Source of the DNA: Viridibacillus sp050279675
GTDB taxonomy: Bacteria > Bacillota > Bacilli > Bacillales_A > Planococcaceae
Direction: 5' to 3'
Assembly (NCBI RefSeq): GCF_050279675.1
Contig: NZ_JBNNUK010000004.1
Coordinates: forward strand, 124,001-188,000
DNA length: 64,000 nt
Under the pieces are notes generated by a model. It ran no database searches, was not told the origin of the DNA, and was given only the letters and a program-made list of their open reading frames with translations. The translations under genes were made by a program, and so were the position numbers. Positions 39,347 to 48,225 of this stretch are shown here, piece by piece (position 1 is the stretch's first letter; each line of letters begins with the position of its first letter).

Positions 39347-39811
39347 TTAATTAGAGTGATTTTCTGCTAATATACGGGTAAATTCTTCTAACGCTGCTAC
39401 TTTATTCATCGTACTAAACCAACGATATGATTCAGAGTCTAAAATTCGATAATGGTTGCTTAAAATATTTTGTTGCAAACGATATCCTTTATCCTCTTGT
39501 ATTGTACGCCACCAGACATGTCCGCCCATAGTTTTTTCTTTAGAACGTGCAATCATGTCATGCGCTGTTAGCTCAACTACTTCCATCGGATCGCCACCCA
39601 TCGAATTTTGCAAAATTGAGCTTTCTCTAAATAGGGCACAAAGGGCAACTGTTGTTGTCCAGCTACATGGTGTTCGTTGCTTTTCGATTTGAACAAGTGT
39701 TTTTTTTGAAATACCTAGTACCTCAGCCATTTTATCCTGAGTATAGTTATTTTCCGTACGTACTAACTTAAATTTCTCAGTAGCGATACTAATGATATTT
39801 TCCTTATCCAT
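39347..39811 (-). CDS. XRE-family transcriptional regulator
   Basis: A 154-residue protein. Residues about 10-65 are a Cro/C1-type helix-turn-helix (TQDKMAEVLGISKKTLVQIEK). The remaining 85 residues (HVWWRTIQEDKGYRLQQNIL and following) form an unrecognised domain, perhaps for sensing. The ATG follows AAGGGTGATAAGT. It is a single gene flanked by the DnaA-box region and a diguanylate cyclase; its target is unknown, its own promoter being the usual guess. Confidence 0.75.
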   Translation of the reverse strand: MDKENIISIATEKFKLVRTENNYTQDKMAEVLGISKKTLVQIEKQRTPCSWTTTVALCALFRESSILQNSMGGDPMEVVELTAHDMIARSKEKTMGGHVWWRTIQEDKGYRLQQNILSNHYRILDSESYRWFSTMNKVAALEEFTRILAENHSN

Positions 39812-39891
39812 ACTTATCACCCTTCTTTGTTTCTTTTAGTGTAATTTTATACTATTGAGTACAAAAAGGGAAATTTCTATTATAAAGTAAA

Positions 39892-41469
39892 TTACAGAAT
39901 AATTGATCTTTCTTTTGCCATTACAACACGATTTCTACCTTGTTCTTTCGCCTCATATAAGCATTGATCTGCTAATCCAATCATTTTTGTAGGCTCATTT
40001 GCCATTGAAGGATATTCTGCAATCCCCGCTGAAATTGTAATGTTTTTTCCAGCTGGACTTGTTGTTCTCTCTATATCTGTACGTAACTGCTCTGCTACTA
40101 GATAAGCTTCAGTTGCAGATGTATTTGGCAGTAAGATGATAAATTCTTCTCCACCATAACGGCAACATAAATCATCTACTCTTGTTACTTTTTTCATTTT
40201 CAAAGCTAAGAATTTTAATACTTCATCTCCAATACTGTGACCGTATGTATCGTTCACCGACTTGAAATGATCTATATCTATTAAAATAATTGAGTAAGGT
40301 GTATTTCCACTTGTCCATTTTTGCATTCGTTCATTTAATGTTCGTCGATTCGTCAATCCTGTAAGTGGATCTGTCGTTGATTGATCCATAAAGAAACTTA
40401 CTTGCCCATGGAGAAAAGATAGGCTCTGAATTAATGCTTTTTTTAGTTGTATAACTTCATAATACCAGCCGGGTACTTGAGAAAGATTCTTTTCTTCATT
40501 TGCTTTCATACTACTTTCCGTTAATGTCGCTAGTTGCTGTAATGGACGTGCAATTTTAAGTGAAGCCCATAAAATGATAAGTAGTGAAACGAGTAATAGT
40601 GGTAATGCAACGTACAGCATCTGCTTTACCATATTTGTTGCTGGTTTCAAAGCAATCTCAGTTGGGCGTTGTGCCACAACCTCCCAATCGGCAATTGAAA
40701 TATACGAATATCCTGCCAGCATGTCTTTACCTTTAGAATTGATCAAACGAGCTGCACCTGTACTATGGTTTTCAAGCATTTCGATTATAACTTTATTATC
40801 AGATATAACATCATTTATCCGTGATTTATCTTGATGATAAATTATGCGGCCATCGTTATCTACTACATACACGTAAGAACCGTCTTTATAAAAATGCTCA
40901 CCGAGAACCTCGCTCAATACATTATCTTCTTTCAAATAAATAGTTCCACCAATTAGCCCTAAATATGAACCCTCTTCAGCAAAAATTGGAACTGAAATGA
41001 AGATGAGCAAACGATTTGTAATTCCTTTATAAGGCTTTGATATTAATGGTTTCTTTTGTGTTATCGCCTCTTTTATAGCATTAGAAGTAAGAGTCTTTCC
41101 TTTTAACTCTAGTGATTGAGGGGATGTTGCAAGTACTTCTCCCTGTGCGTCTACAATAGCCACAGAATTAAAAGTATTTGTTTGATTTTTTACCCGGTCT
41201 GCTTCATGTAACAATTTATCTTCATCATCAAAAATAGCTGTAATCTCTTCAGCACTTATATTAAGCGTTTGTAATGTCTCTTTCAAATAATCATTTGCTG
41301 TCGTTGCTAGTTTTTGTGCATACGCATGATTCGTTTTAAGAGTACTCTCTTGTAAAGTTTGCGTATTCGTACGATAGCTACTCAACAAACTACTCGCTAT
41401 TGTTAAAAGGAATGCCAAAACAGCCACACTGATAATTAAATGGTGTAGTTTTAGATTAATTTTTTTCAT
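39892..41469 (-). CDS. Membrane diguanylate cyclase with Cache sensor
   Basis: A 525-residue protein making cyclic di-GMP. A first helix (about 12-30) and a second (about 280-305) bracket an extracellular double-Cache sensor; a HAMP-like linker leads to a GGDEF domain beginning DPLTGLTNRRTL near residue 368. The active-site motif is YGGEEF, and RVDD five residues before it is an intact inhibitory I-site. So the enzyme should be active and feedback-inhibited. It is monocistronic. The signal sensed outside is unknown, probably a small organic molecule. Confidence 0.88.
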   Translation of the reverse strand: MKKINLKLHHLIISVAVLAFLLTIASSLLSSYRTNTQTLQESTLKTNHAYAQKLATTANDYLKETLQTLNISAEEITAIFDDEDKLLHEADRVKNQTNTFNSVAIVDAQGEVLATSPQSLELKGKTLTSNAIKEAITQKKPLISKPYKGITNRLLIFISVPIFAEEGSYLGLIGGTIYLKEDNVLSEVLGEHFYKDGSYVYVVDNDGRIIYHQDKSRINDVISDNKVIIEMLENHSTGAARLINSKGKDMLAGYSYISIADWEVVAQRPTEIALKPATNMVKQMLYVALPLLLVSLLIILWASLKIARPLQQLATLTESSMKANEEKNLSQVPGWYYEVIQLKKALIQSLSFLHGQVSFFMDQSTTDPLTGLTNRRTLNERMQKWTSGNTPYSIILIDIDHFKSVNDTYGHSIGDEVLKFLALKMKKVTRVDDLCCRYGGEEFIILLPNTSATEAYLVAEQLRTDIERTTSPAGKNITISAGIAEYPSMANEPTKMIGLADQCLYEAKEQGRNRVVMAKERSIIL

Positions 41470-41590
41470 ATGCCCCTACCTATTTCCTAATATAACTCGA
41501 TATAATACATCAAGTAAAATAGTAACATATCACAGTTGGTTAAAATACAAAAATTAACTATTTTTTAAGTAATTTATTCTCTTTTTAAAA

Positions 41591-41629
41591 TAAAAAATCG
41601 CTATCAAGCCATTCAGCTTAAAGCGATTT
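41591..41629 (-). terminator. Terminator of the 41-residue gene
   Basis: AAATCGCT/AGCGATTT stem followed by six T on the minus strand, about 50 bases beyond the stop of the small gene. Confidence 0.7.
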
Positions 41630-41680
41630 ATCCAAATTAATCAATTTTTAATGTTAATTACTTGTAAGGTAGTTTCCTTA

Positions 41681-41806
41681 CTATTCTTTGTCTCTAGAGT
41701 GGTTGAAAATAGAATCTGCATTGTCGAAACAGTGTATAGTATCGTCAAAATCTTCATCTACATCATCTATTTTAATACCTAAAAACCTCAATAACCTGTC
41801 CAACAT
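41681..41806 (-). CDS. Small acidic protein, 41 residues
   Basis: A short frame starting with ATG, eight bases after a good AAGGGG ribosome site, and ending TAG. The product starts MLDRLLRFLGIKIDDVDEDF and ends SIFNHSRDKE: an amphipathic basic start followed by a strongly acidic middle. A terminator follows downstream. I do not recognise a family. Ribosome site, terminator and lack of an overlapping gene make it likely to be real. Confidence 0.55.
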   Translation of the reverse strand: MLDRLLRFLGIKIDDVDEDFDDTIHCFDNADSIFNHSRDKE

Positions 41807-42037
41807 ACGATCAACCCCTTAATCTTCGTACTGACATACTTGAAATTCTTATACTTATTTCGATGATTTTCTTTCGTTCCTACTATTATTATACATAAAA
41901 ATTAGTAGAAATTCTAATAAGACGCTACCCATGCTCGATTACTGTCATATTAAGACTATTAAATCTATACAAAAGGGGTCCTTTAAATTCAGCCGTAAAT
42001 AGAAACCTATTTATAAGAAAATTTATACTTGGATATA
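41807..42037. other. Gene-free stretch
   Basis: About 230 bases between the small acidic gene and the TetR terminator. Nothing coding is seen; the promoter of the small gene should be here. Confidence 0.4.
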
Positions 42038-42083
42038 AAAAGCCCTCCTCAAAGTTATTACTATCTAACAATGAGGGGGCTTT
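42038..42083 (-). terminator. Terminator of the TetR gene
   Basis: AAAGCCC-CCTCA paired with TGAGG-GGGCTTT, followed by TTTTTATA on the minus strand. Confidence 0.8.
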
Positions 42084-42186
42084 CAATTATAATATTCATA
42101 AACGTAATAAGAACAACAAAATACTTATTCTCCAAAAGAAGTGAAAGGGGTCATTAAGTAGCAACTAAACCTACATCTAGTACTCA

Positions 42187-42777
42187 TTAAATCTCTATGC
42201 TAACTTTTTTTGCAAAAATCCCACTACAAATGAGTTTTTTTATATAAAATAACCAGGATTCCTGTTTAACTCCCTCACCATTCGGAGTAGCAACACTGTG
42301 GAGAATAAATTTTAAAATAATCTCATTTGGCATTTCTTCATCCAGAAAATTCTCTTTTTTACCTTGTTCTATTATTGTTTGTATTATGCTATACATACCT
42401 ATTTGTAATTGCTGTATTGAAGCTTTTTTATGTATAAGTACTTCAGAACCATTTTCCTGAATTTCTTTTGACTTCACTAAAATTTGTTGCAAATCTTTAT
42501 ATTTATAAATTTTCGTCACTAATTCATCTAACTGTGCTGTAAAGGGCAGTTGTTGATCAATTAACTTTAAGTCTATATGTATTTTCTGTAAGGCTGAAAC
42601 TAAATAATCAAAAATAAGTTCCTCTTTATTATCATAATATTTATAAATTGCTGCTCTTGAAACATTCAAAGCATCAGCAAGAAGACTAAATGTATAACCT
42701 TCATACCCATACTTTAACAAAAGTATTTTGGTAGTATTAAATATTTCATCGGATGAAAATTTTCTCTCCCGTGCCAT
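42187..42777 (-). CDS. TetR-family transcriptional regulator
   Basis: A 196-residue repressor-type protein: N-terminal helix-turn-helix (FSLLADALNVSRAAIYKYYDNKEELI, residues about 28-53) and a helical ligand domain. The ATG follows AGAGGTGATTAAA. A 13-bp perfect palindrome 52-64 bases upstream is a probable operator. No efflux pump or enzyme is beside it; the nearest gene is the IsdG-type heme oxygenase 470 bases away. Ligand unknown. Confidence 0.8.
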   Translation of the reverse strand: MARERKFSSDEIFNTTKILLLKYGYEGYTFSLLADALNVSRAAIYKYYDNKEELIFDYLVSALQKIHIDLKLIDQQLPFTAQLDELVTKIYKYKDLQQILVKSKEIQENGSEVLIHKKASIQQLQIGMYSIIQTIIEQGKKENFLDEEMPNEIILKFILHSVATPNGEGVKQESWLFYIKKLICSGIFAKKVSIEI

Positions 42778-42828
42778 TTTAATCACCTCTATTTTTAAAG
42801 TAATGGTACTATCCTATAATATCAACAA

Positions 42829-42841
42829 GGTATATTATACC
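42829..42841. promoter_or_regulatory. Palindrome upstream of the TetR gene, probable operator
   Basis: GGTATATTATACC is a perfect 6-1-6 inverted repeat 52 bases before the TetR start codon, as expected for autorepression. Confidence 0.5.
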
Positions 42842-42885
42842 ATTATCACCCAATAATAGCATTAACATAGTGCAAATTGTATATT

Positions 42886-43125
42886 CATAGCAATATATTT
42901 TTAATATTAATATCTGCCTTGTAAATATCGTGATTCCAATTACCCTCCCCGCTCTCTCTTCCATGTGCGCTGAACCAAATTAAAGAATAATTTCTGTTTA
43001 GCTTTTTTAGAAGATCAATACCATACCTATACTGACGGGCATCTTTTTCCTTATCTAACTTATTAACTTGATAATTTATCTTCCTAAGAGTTACTTCTAT
43101 TATAACGAAGCATATAAAAACACAG
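42886..43125 (-). pseudogene. Gene fragment without a start codon
   Basis: The minus strand has an open frame of about 78 codons bounded by stops and lacking ATG. It includes NKLDKEKDARQYRYGIDLLK and NYSLIWFSAHGRESGEGNWN. The composition looks protein-like, with a clear end, but there is no ribosome site or start. I read it as the 3' remnant of a lost gene of unknown family; a chance frame is the alternative. Confidence 0.35.
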
Positions 43126-43248
43126 TTTTTTTAGTGTTTTCAACTAAAAGCTAGGCTCTCATTTGCATTGGGGTTTCAACATGGTATACGATTTCTTAAA
43201 AGGCATAGCTTTCTAGTATGCCAATGATTTAAAAAGGAGAGATTGTTT

Positions 43249-43584
43249 ATGTTCGTAGTAACTAACCGTATTAAAACGAAAAAAGGCTTTGCTGAAAAAA
43301 TGGCTCCTAATTTCACTCGTCCAGGTGCACTTCAATCATTTGAAGGTTTTGTCAAAGTTGAAGTAGCTGTATGCAAAGATTTTGAAGAATACGATGAAAT
43401 GAGCGTTAATATGTACTGGGAAACACTTGATGGCTTCAAAGCATGGCGCGAAAGTGATGCATTCAAAGCATCTCATAAACGTCCAGAAGCAAAACCAGGT
43501 GAAGCTCCAAAAGAATCTCCAATGCTTGGTAGTCAAATCGTTATAGCTGAAATTGTTTCACGCATTGAAGCTTCACAAGCTTAA
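43249..43584 (+). CDS. isdG: IsdG-family heme-degrading monooxygenase
   Basis: A 111-residue antibiotic-biosynthesis-monooxygenase-fold protein opening the heme ring to release iron. The catalytic triad of IsdG is visible: Asn in VVTNRIKTKKG (residue 6), Trp in FKAWRESDAF (about 66) and His in KASHKRPEAK (about 76). I use the ATG nine bases after AAGGAG rather than the TTG six bases upstream. It is monocistronic and ends at a shared terminator. No heme transporter is adjacent; no clear Fur box was seen in front of it. Confidence 0.85.
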   Translation: MFVVTNRIKTKKGFAEKMAPNFTRPGALQSFEGFVKVEVAVCKDFEEYDEMSVNMYWETLDGFKAWRESDAFKASHKRPEAKPGEAPKESPMLGSQIVIAEIVSRIEASQA

Positions 43585-43600
43585 ACTTTTATTCAATAAG

Positions 43601-43645
43601 AAAGGCTCTAAACTGACGTTGTAATTCTCCAGCTAGAGCCTTTTT
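43601..43645. terminator. Terminator between convergent genes
   Basis: AAAGGCTCTA paired with TAGAGCCTTT (loop of 23) with T-runs on both strands. Confidence 0.8.
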
Positions 43646-43657
43646 AAATTTATAATA

Positions 43658-44665
43658 TTAATCTAATGATCCGTAGCTTACGATACGTGGTTCCCAGTAA
43701 CTACCTTTTGCAACACTTTGATATTGTACTTTGTCTCCTGCTGCATGTAATACTTTATTGTTTCCTGCATATAAACCAACATGTGTAATCGTGCTACTTC
43801 CTGGTGTTGCAGTGAAAAAGATTAAATCGCCTACTTCTGGACTACTTACTTTTTTTGTAACAGCACGTTGAGAGCCACTATTATGTGGTAATGTTCCGTA
43901 CCCAGCTTTTTTATATGCATAAGCTGTAAAGCCTGAGCAATCAAAACCTGATGGAGACATGCCACCCCATACATAAGGAACACCTAAATATTGACTACCT
44001 ACACTTATAACTTTGTTACGAAGTGCTGAGTTTGAGCTAGAAACTGTTGTTGTTTTTTTGTATTTTTTTAAGTATGAGCTTGATACCCAACCTGTCTTAC
44101 TACCATGTTTGACTTTATACCATGTTGTTCCGCTTACTGTCTTTTTATATGAAGCTGTAACGACAGCTCCCTTTTTTAGCGTAGTTATTTTCCCACTTTT
44201 CAATGATGCACTTTTACGCATATTCAATGCTGCTGTTGTTTTATATTTGCCGCTAATTTTTGTTGCTTTCGCAGTAGATGTTGTTGATTGTTTATATTTT
44301 TTTAAGTATGAACCAGATACCCAACCAGTTTTTCCACCGTGTTTTACTTTGTACCATGTTGTACCACTTACTTTCTTTTTATATGTAGCTGTTACGACTG
44401 CACCTTTTTTTAGTGTTGTAATTTTCTTGCTGCTTGTAGATGCACCTTTACGCATATTCAATGCTGCTGTTGTTTTATATTTACCTGAAATTTTAGTTAC
44501 TTTTGAACTTGAAACCATCGTAATTTTGTTAGCAGAATCTTGTAAAACATTGGTTGCATTCGTTTGTGTTGGTTGTTGAGGTTGATTATTTACTAATGCT
44601 CCAAGTCCAAGTGTTAACGTCAAAGTAGTTGCTGTAATAGCTTTAAATACTGTTTGCTTGTTCAT
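43658..44665 (-). CDS. NlpC/P60 peptidoglycan endopeptidase with two SH3b domains
   Basis: A 335-residue secreted wall hydrolase. A signal peptide (residues 1-25) precedes two nearly identical SH3b wall-binding domains (about 56-125 and 135-200; each with TTWYKVKHG and KTGWVS) and an NlpC/P60 domain (about 215-335). The catalytic cysteine is in SGFDCSGFTAYAYK, histidine in ITHVGLYAGN and the third residue in VLHAAGD. It should cleave D-Glu-diaminoacid bonds in stem peptides. The two SH3b units are so alike that recent duplication is likely. It is monocistronic. Confidence 0.9.
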   Translation of the reverse strand: MNKQTVFKAITATTLTLTLGLGALVNNQPQQPTQTNATNVLQDSANKITMVSSSKVTKISGKYKTTAALNMRKGASTSSKKITTLKKGAVVTATYKKKVSGTTWYKVKHGGKTGWVSGSYLKKYKQSTTSTAKATKISGKYKTTAALNMRKSASLKSGKITTLKKGAVVTASYKKTVSGTTWYKVKHGSKTGWVSSSYLKKYKKTTTVSSSNSALRNKVISVGSQYLGVPYVWGGMSPSGFDCSGFTAYAYKKAGYGTLPHNSGSQRAVTKKVSSPEVGDLIFFTATPGSSTITHVGLYAGNNKVLHAAGDKVQYQSVAKGSYWEPRIVSYGSLD

Positions 44666-45222
44666 ATGAATAATGTTCCTCCAATTTTTTCTTTTATAGT
44701 AGTTAATAATATTTCGATGTTTATGGGTGTATATAGCGTTTTTTTATTAATTCCACTATTAATACTAAGGAAAGTCGATTGGAGAAACAACGGCATTTCA
44801 TTTACAATGTCATTACACTTTATTACAAATAACTCAAAATCCTTATACTATATCCAATTTTTAATACAATAGAAATATAAAAGGGTTAATTCCCCATTTA
44901 ACATTACCCTTCATCATTACATTATTTAATTGGTGAATTCTAACTTAAAATAGTAATTACTTTTTAAAACCATGGATATTAAATGCAAAAAAACTCCCTT
45001 ATGCTTTAAAAGCTAAGGGAGTTTATTATTTAATGATAGAACTAAGTTTCTTCTTGATAAATATTTAAATTGGGAGATGTCATTGAAATTCCTGAAGCGG
45101 CTCAATGTTTCTATAGAAGTCTTCTATATCCCCTCATCATCAATGTAAAATTCATGAAATTGCAGGTTTCCAAGATCAGAAGTTGGCTTAAGAGTAAATT
45201 CACAATGTAATTATTCCTTTAT
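44666..45222. other. Gene-free stretch between NlpC/P60 and flavin-oxidase genes
   Basis: About 550 bases. It contains the terminator at 44984-45024. The part 45060-45210, read on the minus strand, has short protein-like pieces (for example SDLGNLQFHEFYIDDEGI before a stop) that might be a gene relic, but I cannot name a family. Confidence 0.4.
44984..45024 (-). terminator. Terminator, probably of the flavin-oxidase gene
   Basis: AAACTCCCTTA/TAAGGGAGTTT stem with inner GCTTT/AAAGC pairs and seven T on the minus strand, some 200 bases beyond the stop codon. Confidence 0.7.
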
Positions 45223-46353
45223 TTAACTAAACCGTTTAATAGTAAACGGCGTAATATCTAAATCTGTAAATCCTTTTGTAATCAGGTCGCTTAGTACTTC
45301 TCCAACAGCGCTAGCAAACTTGAACCCATGTCCTGAGAAACCAGCTGCGATGGCGATGTTATTGTATTTTGGATGGACATCTATGATGAAATCTTCATCT
45401 GGCGTCATTGTGTACATACATGTTTTGCCCAATTTCAACTCATGCTCACGTGGCATAAATTCATCTAAGAATCCACTTAGGTTTTCTACATCACCGGCAA
45501 CATCACCAAATGCAAGTCTGACTTCATCTGGATTAATGGTGTCTCCTCCATCATGCCGACCAACTTTTAATCCAGCGCCATCAAAACTTGGAAAGCCGTA
45601 GTATATACTATCCTCAAGCTCGAATGTGAAAGCCGGAAAATCGGTTTGATTATAGTATCTTTCATCTACATCGTACCAAGCGAATGTTTTACGAATTGGA
45701 TTTAGTGGGAGTTCTAAATCCAACTGTTTTAATAATTCCCCAGCCCAAGCACCTGCAGAAATAATCACCGAGTCTGCTGTAAATGTTGCACCATCTTCTG
45801 TATAAATTGTAACTTTGCCTGACTGTGGATGGACTTTAGTAACACGGCTATTTGTACGAATAGTTGCTCCTGCATTTATGGCTAACTCTCTATAAGCTTC
45901 AACGCATAATTCTACTTTTAACACGCCTGAAGTAGGTTCGAAACAACCAAGGAAGTTTTCTGGTAACTGCATACCTTCCCATTTTCCGTTCACCTCAGAT
46001 GCCGTCATAATCTCTAATGGTAGATCAAATTTCTCTGCACTCTTAATCACATTTTTGATGAATGGAATATTTTTATCCCCAACATTTATGACACCCGTTT
46101 GAAGAAAAATGTCCTTACCTGTTTGTTGTGCAAGTTCTTCCCATAAATCACGTGCACGTAATGCAAGTGGAACATACTCTACACCTTCACCATATGCATA
46201 TCGAATTATGCGTGTCTCACCATGGTGACTTCCTTTATCATGTGGTGGATTAAAGGCATCTAATAGTAAAGTCTTTTTTCCACTTTGTGAAAGGAAGTAG
46301 CCTGCAGCCATTCCCATTGAACCTGCTCCTATAACTATCACATCATAATGCAT
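45223..46353 (-). CDS. solA: Monomeric sarcosine / N-methyltryptophan oxidase family flavoenzyme
   Basis: A 376-residue FAD-dependent oxidase demethylating N-methyl amino acids with release of formaldehyde and peroxide. The FAD-binding Rossmann motif is VIVIGAGSMGMAAGYFL (residues 4-20), HHGETRIIRYAYGEG is the family signature near residue 50, and the cysteine for covalent FAD is in KLGKTCMYTMTPDEDF near residue 310. I chose the ATG before HYDVIVIG, after AAGGGGGTAATGAAA. It stands alone, so whether sarcosine, N-methyltryptophan or another amine is used is open. Confidence 0.85.
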   Translation of the reverse strand: MHYDVIVIGAGSMGMAAGYFLSQSGKKTLLLDAFNPPHDKGSHHGETRIIRYAYGEGVEYVPLALRARDLWEELAQQTGKDIFLQTGVINVGDKNIPFIKNVIKSAEKFDLPLEIMTASEVNGKWEGMQLPENFLGCFEPTSGVLKVELCVEAYRELAINAGATIRTNSRVTKVHPQSGKVTIYTEDGATFTADSVIISAGAWAGELLKQLDLELPLNPIRKTFAWYDVDERYYNQTDFPAFTFELEDSIYYGFPSFDGAGLKVGRHDGGDTINPDEVRLAFGDVAGDVENLSGFLDEFMPREHELKLGKTCMYTMTPDEDFIIDVHPKYNNIAIAAGFSGHGFKFASAVGEVLSDLITKGFTDLDITPFTIKRFS

Positions 46354-46606
46354 TTTCATTACCCCCTTGATAATCATAATTAATATTTTACTATGAATTT
46401 TTAGAATATTGGGGGAGTGATAGGGAATATTGCCGAAATGTACATGTTTGTTGTTAAACTTCGTAACTTGGAAAGGATTCCTCTAATTGCTGTATTTCAT
46501 ATATTCCACAATTTTATTATTGAATCAACATTAAACTTCCCCATTAGTTTCGCATTTTATGGCGAAAAATGCGATAATGAGGAAAACGAATATTAAGGAT
46601 GACATG

Positions 46607-47806
46607 ATGACAAAAATGATAACACTTAGAGTGGATCAAAGCTTTCTTGCAGATTTAAAAAGAGGCTATCCATTAATTTTAAAAGAGGCTGTAGTTAATA
46701 CCGATATGCTACGTGAAGAAGGCGAACTTATTCGTCTTGTGGACCGTGCTAATCGCTATTTAGCAACTGGATATTATGGTAATCAAAATAAAGGAATTGG
46801 TTGGGTCCTTACGACAAAAGAACATGAAGAGATTGATGAGGCATTTTTCAAAACTAAATTGAAAACTGCACTAGATCATCGTGCTGACTTTTTCGAAGGT
46901 AGCCAAACAACGGCATTCCGTGTATTTAACGGAGAAGGGGACGGCATTGGCGGTCTAACAATTGATTATTTTGATGGTTATTATATGGTTAGTTGGTATA
47001 GTGATGGAATATATAGCTTCAAACAATATATCTACGACGCACTTGCTGAATTGGTTGAATTCAAAGCTATTTATGAGAAAAAACGTTTTGATACGAAGGG
47101 CCAATATATCGAGCAAGATGATTTCGTAATGGGTGAACCTGGAGATTTCCCTATCATTATTAAAGAAAATGGTATGAATTTTGCTGTTAACCTAAATGAT
47201 GGTGCAATGACTGGAATCTTCCTTGATCAACGCGATGTACGTCGTACAATCCGTGACTATTATGCAGAAGATACGAATATGCTGAATACTTTCTCTTACA
47301 CTGGTGCATTTTCAGTTGCTGCTGCTCTTGGCGGTGCAAAAGAAACAACAAGTGTAGATCTTGCAAAACGTAGCTTAGCGAAAACGATTGAACAATTTAG
47401 TGTCAATGGTATCGATTATGAAGCGCAAAATATTAAAGTAATGGATGTATTTGATTACTTCAAATATGCCGTTCGTCATAACATGAAATATGATTTAGTT
47501 GTACTTGATCCTCCTAGCTTTGCACGTTCGAAAAAAATGACATTTAGTACTGCAAAAGATTATCCGAAATTGCTAATGGACGCAATTGCTATTACGGAGA
47601 AGAACGGTATTATTGTTGCTTCTACAAACAATGCAAGCTTCGGTATGAAAAAGTTCAAGACATTCATTGATAAGGCATTTAAAGATTCAAACACTCGCTA
47701 CAAAATTGTTGAACAATCTTCTCTACCAAAGGATTTCCGCGCAAACCGCGACTTCCCTGAGTTTAACTATTTAAAAGTTGTGTTTATAAAAAAACTAAAT
47801 AAATAA
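46607..47806 (+). CDS. ywbD: Class I rRNA methyltransferase, RlmI/YwbD family
   Basis: A 399-residue SAM-dependent 23S rRNA methyltransferase. The N-terminal PUA domain covers about residues 1-75 (RVDQSFLADLKRGYPLI). After an EEHRE-like domain, the Rossmann part has LNTFSYTGAFSVAAALGGAK near residue 225 (SAM site) and VVLDPPSFARSKK near residue 295, the catalytic motif IV of the RlmI/RlmK group. I place the start at the ATG seven bases after AAGGA; longer in-frame starts upstream lack a ribosome site. It is monocistronic. Confidence 0.85.
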   Translation: MTKMITLRVDQSFLADLKRGYPLILKEAVVNTDMLREEGELIRLVDRANRYLATGYYGNQNKGIGWVLTTKEHEEIDEAFFKTKLKTALDHRADFFEGSQTTAFRVFNGEGDGIGGLTIDYFDGYYMVSWYSDGIYSFKQYIYDALAELVEFKAIYEKKRFDTKGQYIEQDDFVMGEPGDFPIIIKENGMNFAVNLNDGAMTGIFLDQRDVRRTIRDYYAEDTNMLNTFSYTGAFSVAAALGGAKETTSVDLAKRSLAKTIEQFSVNGIDYEAQNIKVMDVFDYFKYAVRHNMKYDLVVLDPPSFARSKKMTFSTAKDYPKLLMDAIAITEKNGIIVASTNNASFGMKKFKTFIDKAFKDSNTRYKIVEQSSLPKDFRANRDFPEFNYLKVVFIKKLNK

Positions 47807-47813
47807 TATTTAT

Positions 47814-47845
47814 AACCGCAGTCATCAGACTGCGGTTTTATTTTT
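47814..47845 (+). terminator. Terminator of the methyltransferase gene
   Basis: Ten-bp perfect stem AACCGCAGTC/GACTGCGGTT, loop ATCA, then TTATTTTT. Confidence 0.92.
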
Positions 47846-47997
47846 CACTAAGAACTTTCCCTAGGTTTAATTAACCTTCTAATTCTAAAGTATTTTGTTT
47901 AATTCACTGAAATACTTTCCCCTAAATTTGTCCTTTCATTATAAAGAGTTAGGTGTGAATCGGAAAGAATGGAAAACTCAGAAAAAAGATAAACTAG

Positions 47998-48118
47998 ATG
48001 ATCGGAGTGTAGGCGGCGACTCCTTGGGGAACTAGCTAACATCTTGAGACCCCGCAGGAGCGTTTGCTACGAGGAGGCTCGCCCCCAGGAAAGCGTCCGC
48101 CAAACGGAAATTAACGGC
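47998..48118. repeat. GC-rich Bacillaceae/Planococcaceae intergenic repeat
   Basis: About 120 bases far richer in G and C than the surroundings, with blocks GTAGGCGGCGACTCCTTGG, GACCCCGCAGGAGCG, GAGGAGGCTCGC and AAAGCGTCCGCC. Sequences of this pattern recur between genes in Bacillaceae and Planococcaceae genomes. The outer blocks GGCGGCGAC and GTCCGCC are partly complementary, so the transcript would fold. It has no coding capacity. Likely a non-autonomous dispersed element. Confidence 0.8.
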
Positions 48119-48129
48119 ATCGAAGAAAA

Positions 48130-48167
48130 AGCCATGGTGGGAACGATTAATCGTTCCCACCATGGCT
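48130..48167. terminator. Perfect 38-base palindrome, probable terminator
   Basis: Two 19-base arms without any loop (outer AGCCATGGTGGG, centre ATTAAT) are followed by five T on the minus strand. It lies between the GC-rich repeat and the chemoreceptor gene and may end that minus-strand transcript. Confidence 0.7.
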
Positions 48168-48225
48168 AAAATTCATTTTATGGACTTTTTCAGTGATCTA
48201 AATATAGCGGCCCTTTCTCTTATTT

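Noticed and set aside
44013..44579. 188-codon plus-strand frame inside the NlpC/P60 gene
   Set aside because: It mirrors the duplicated SH3b domains on the opposite strand; no start signals.
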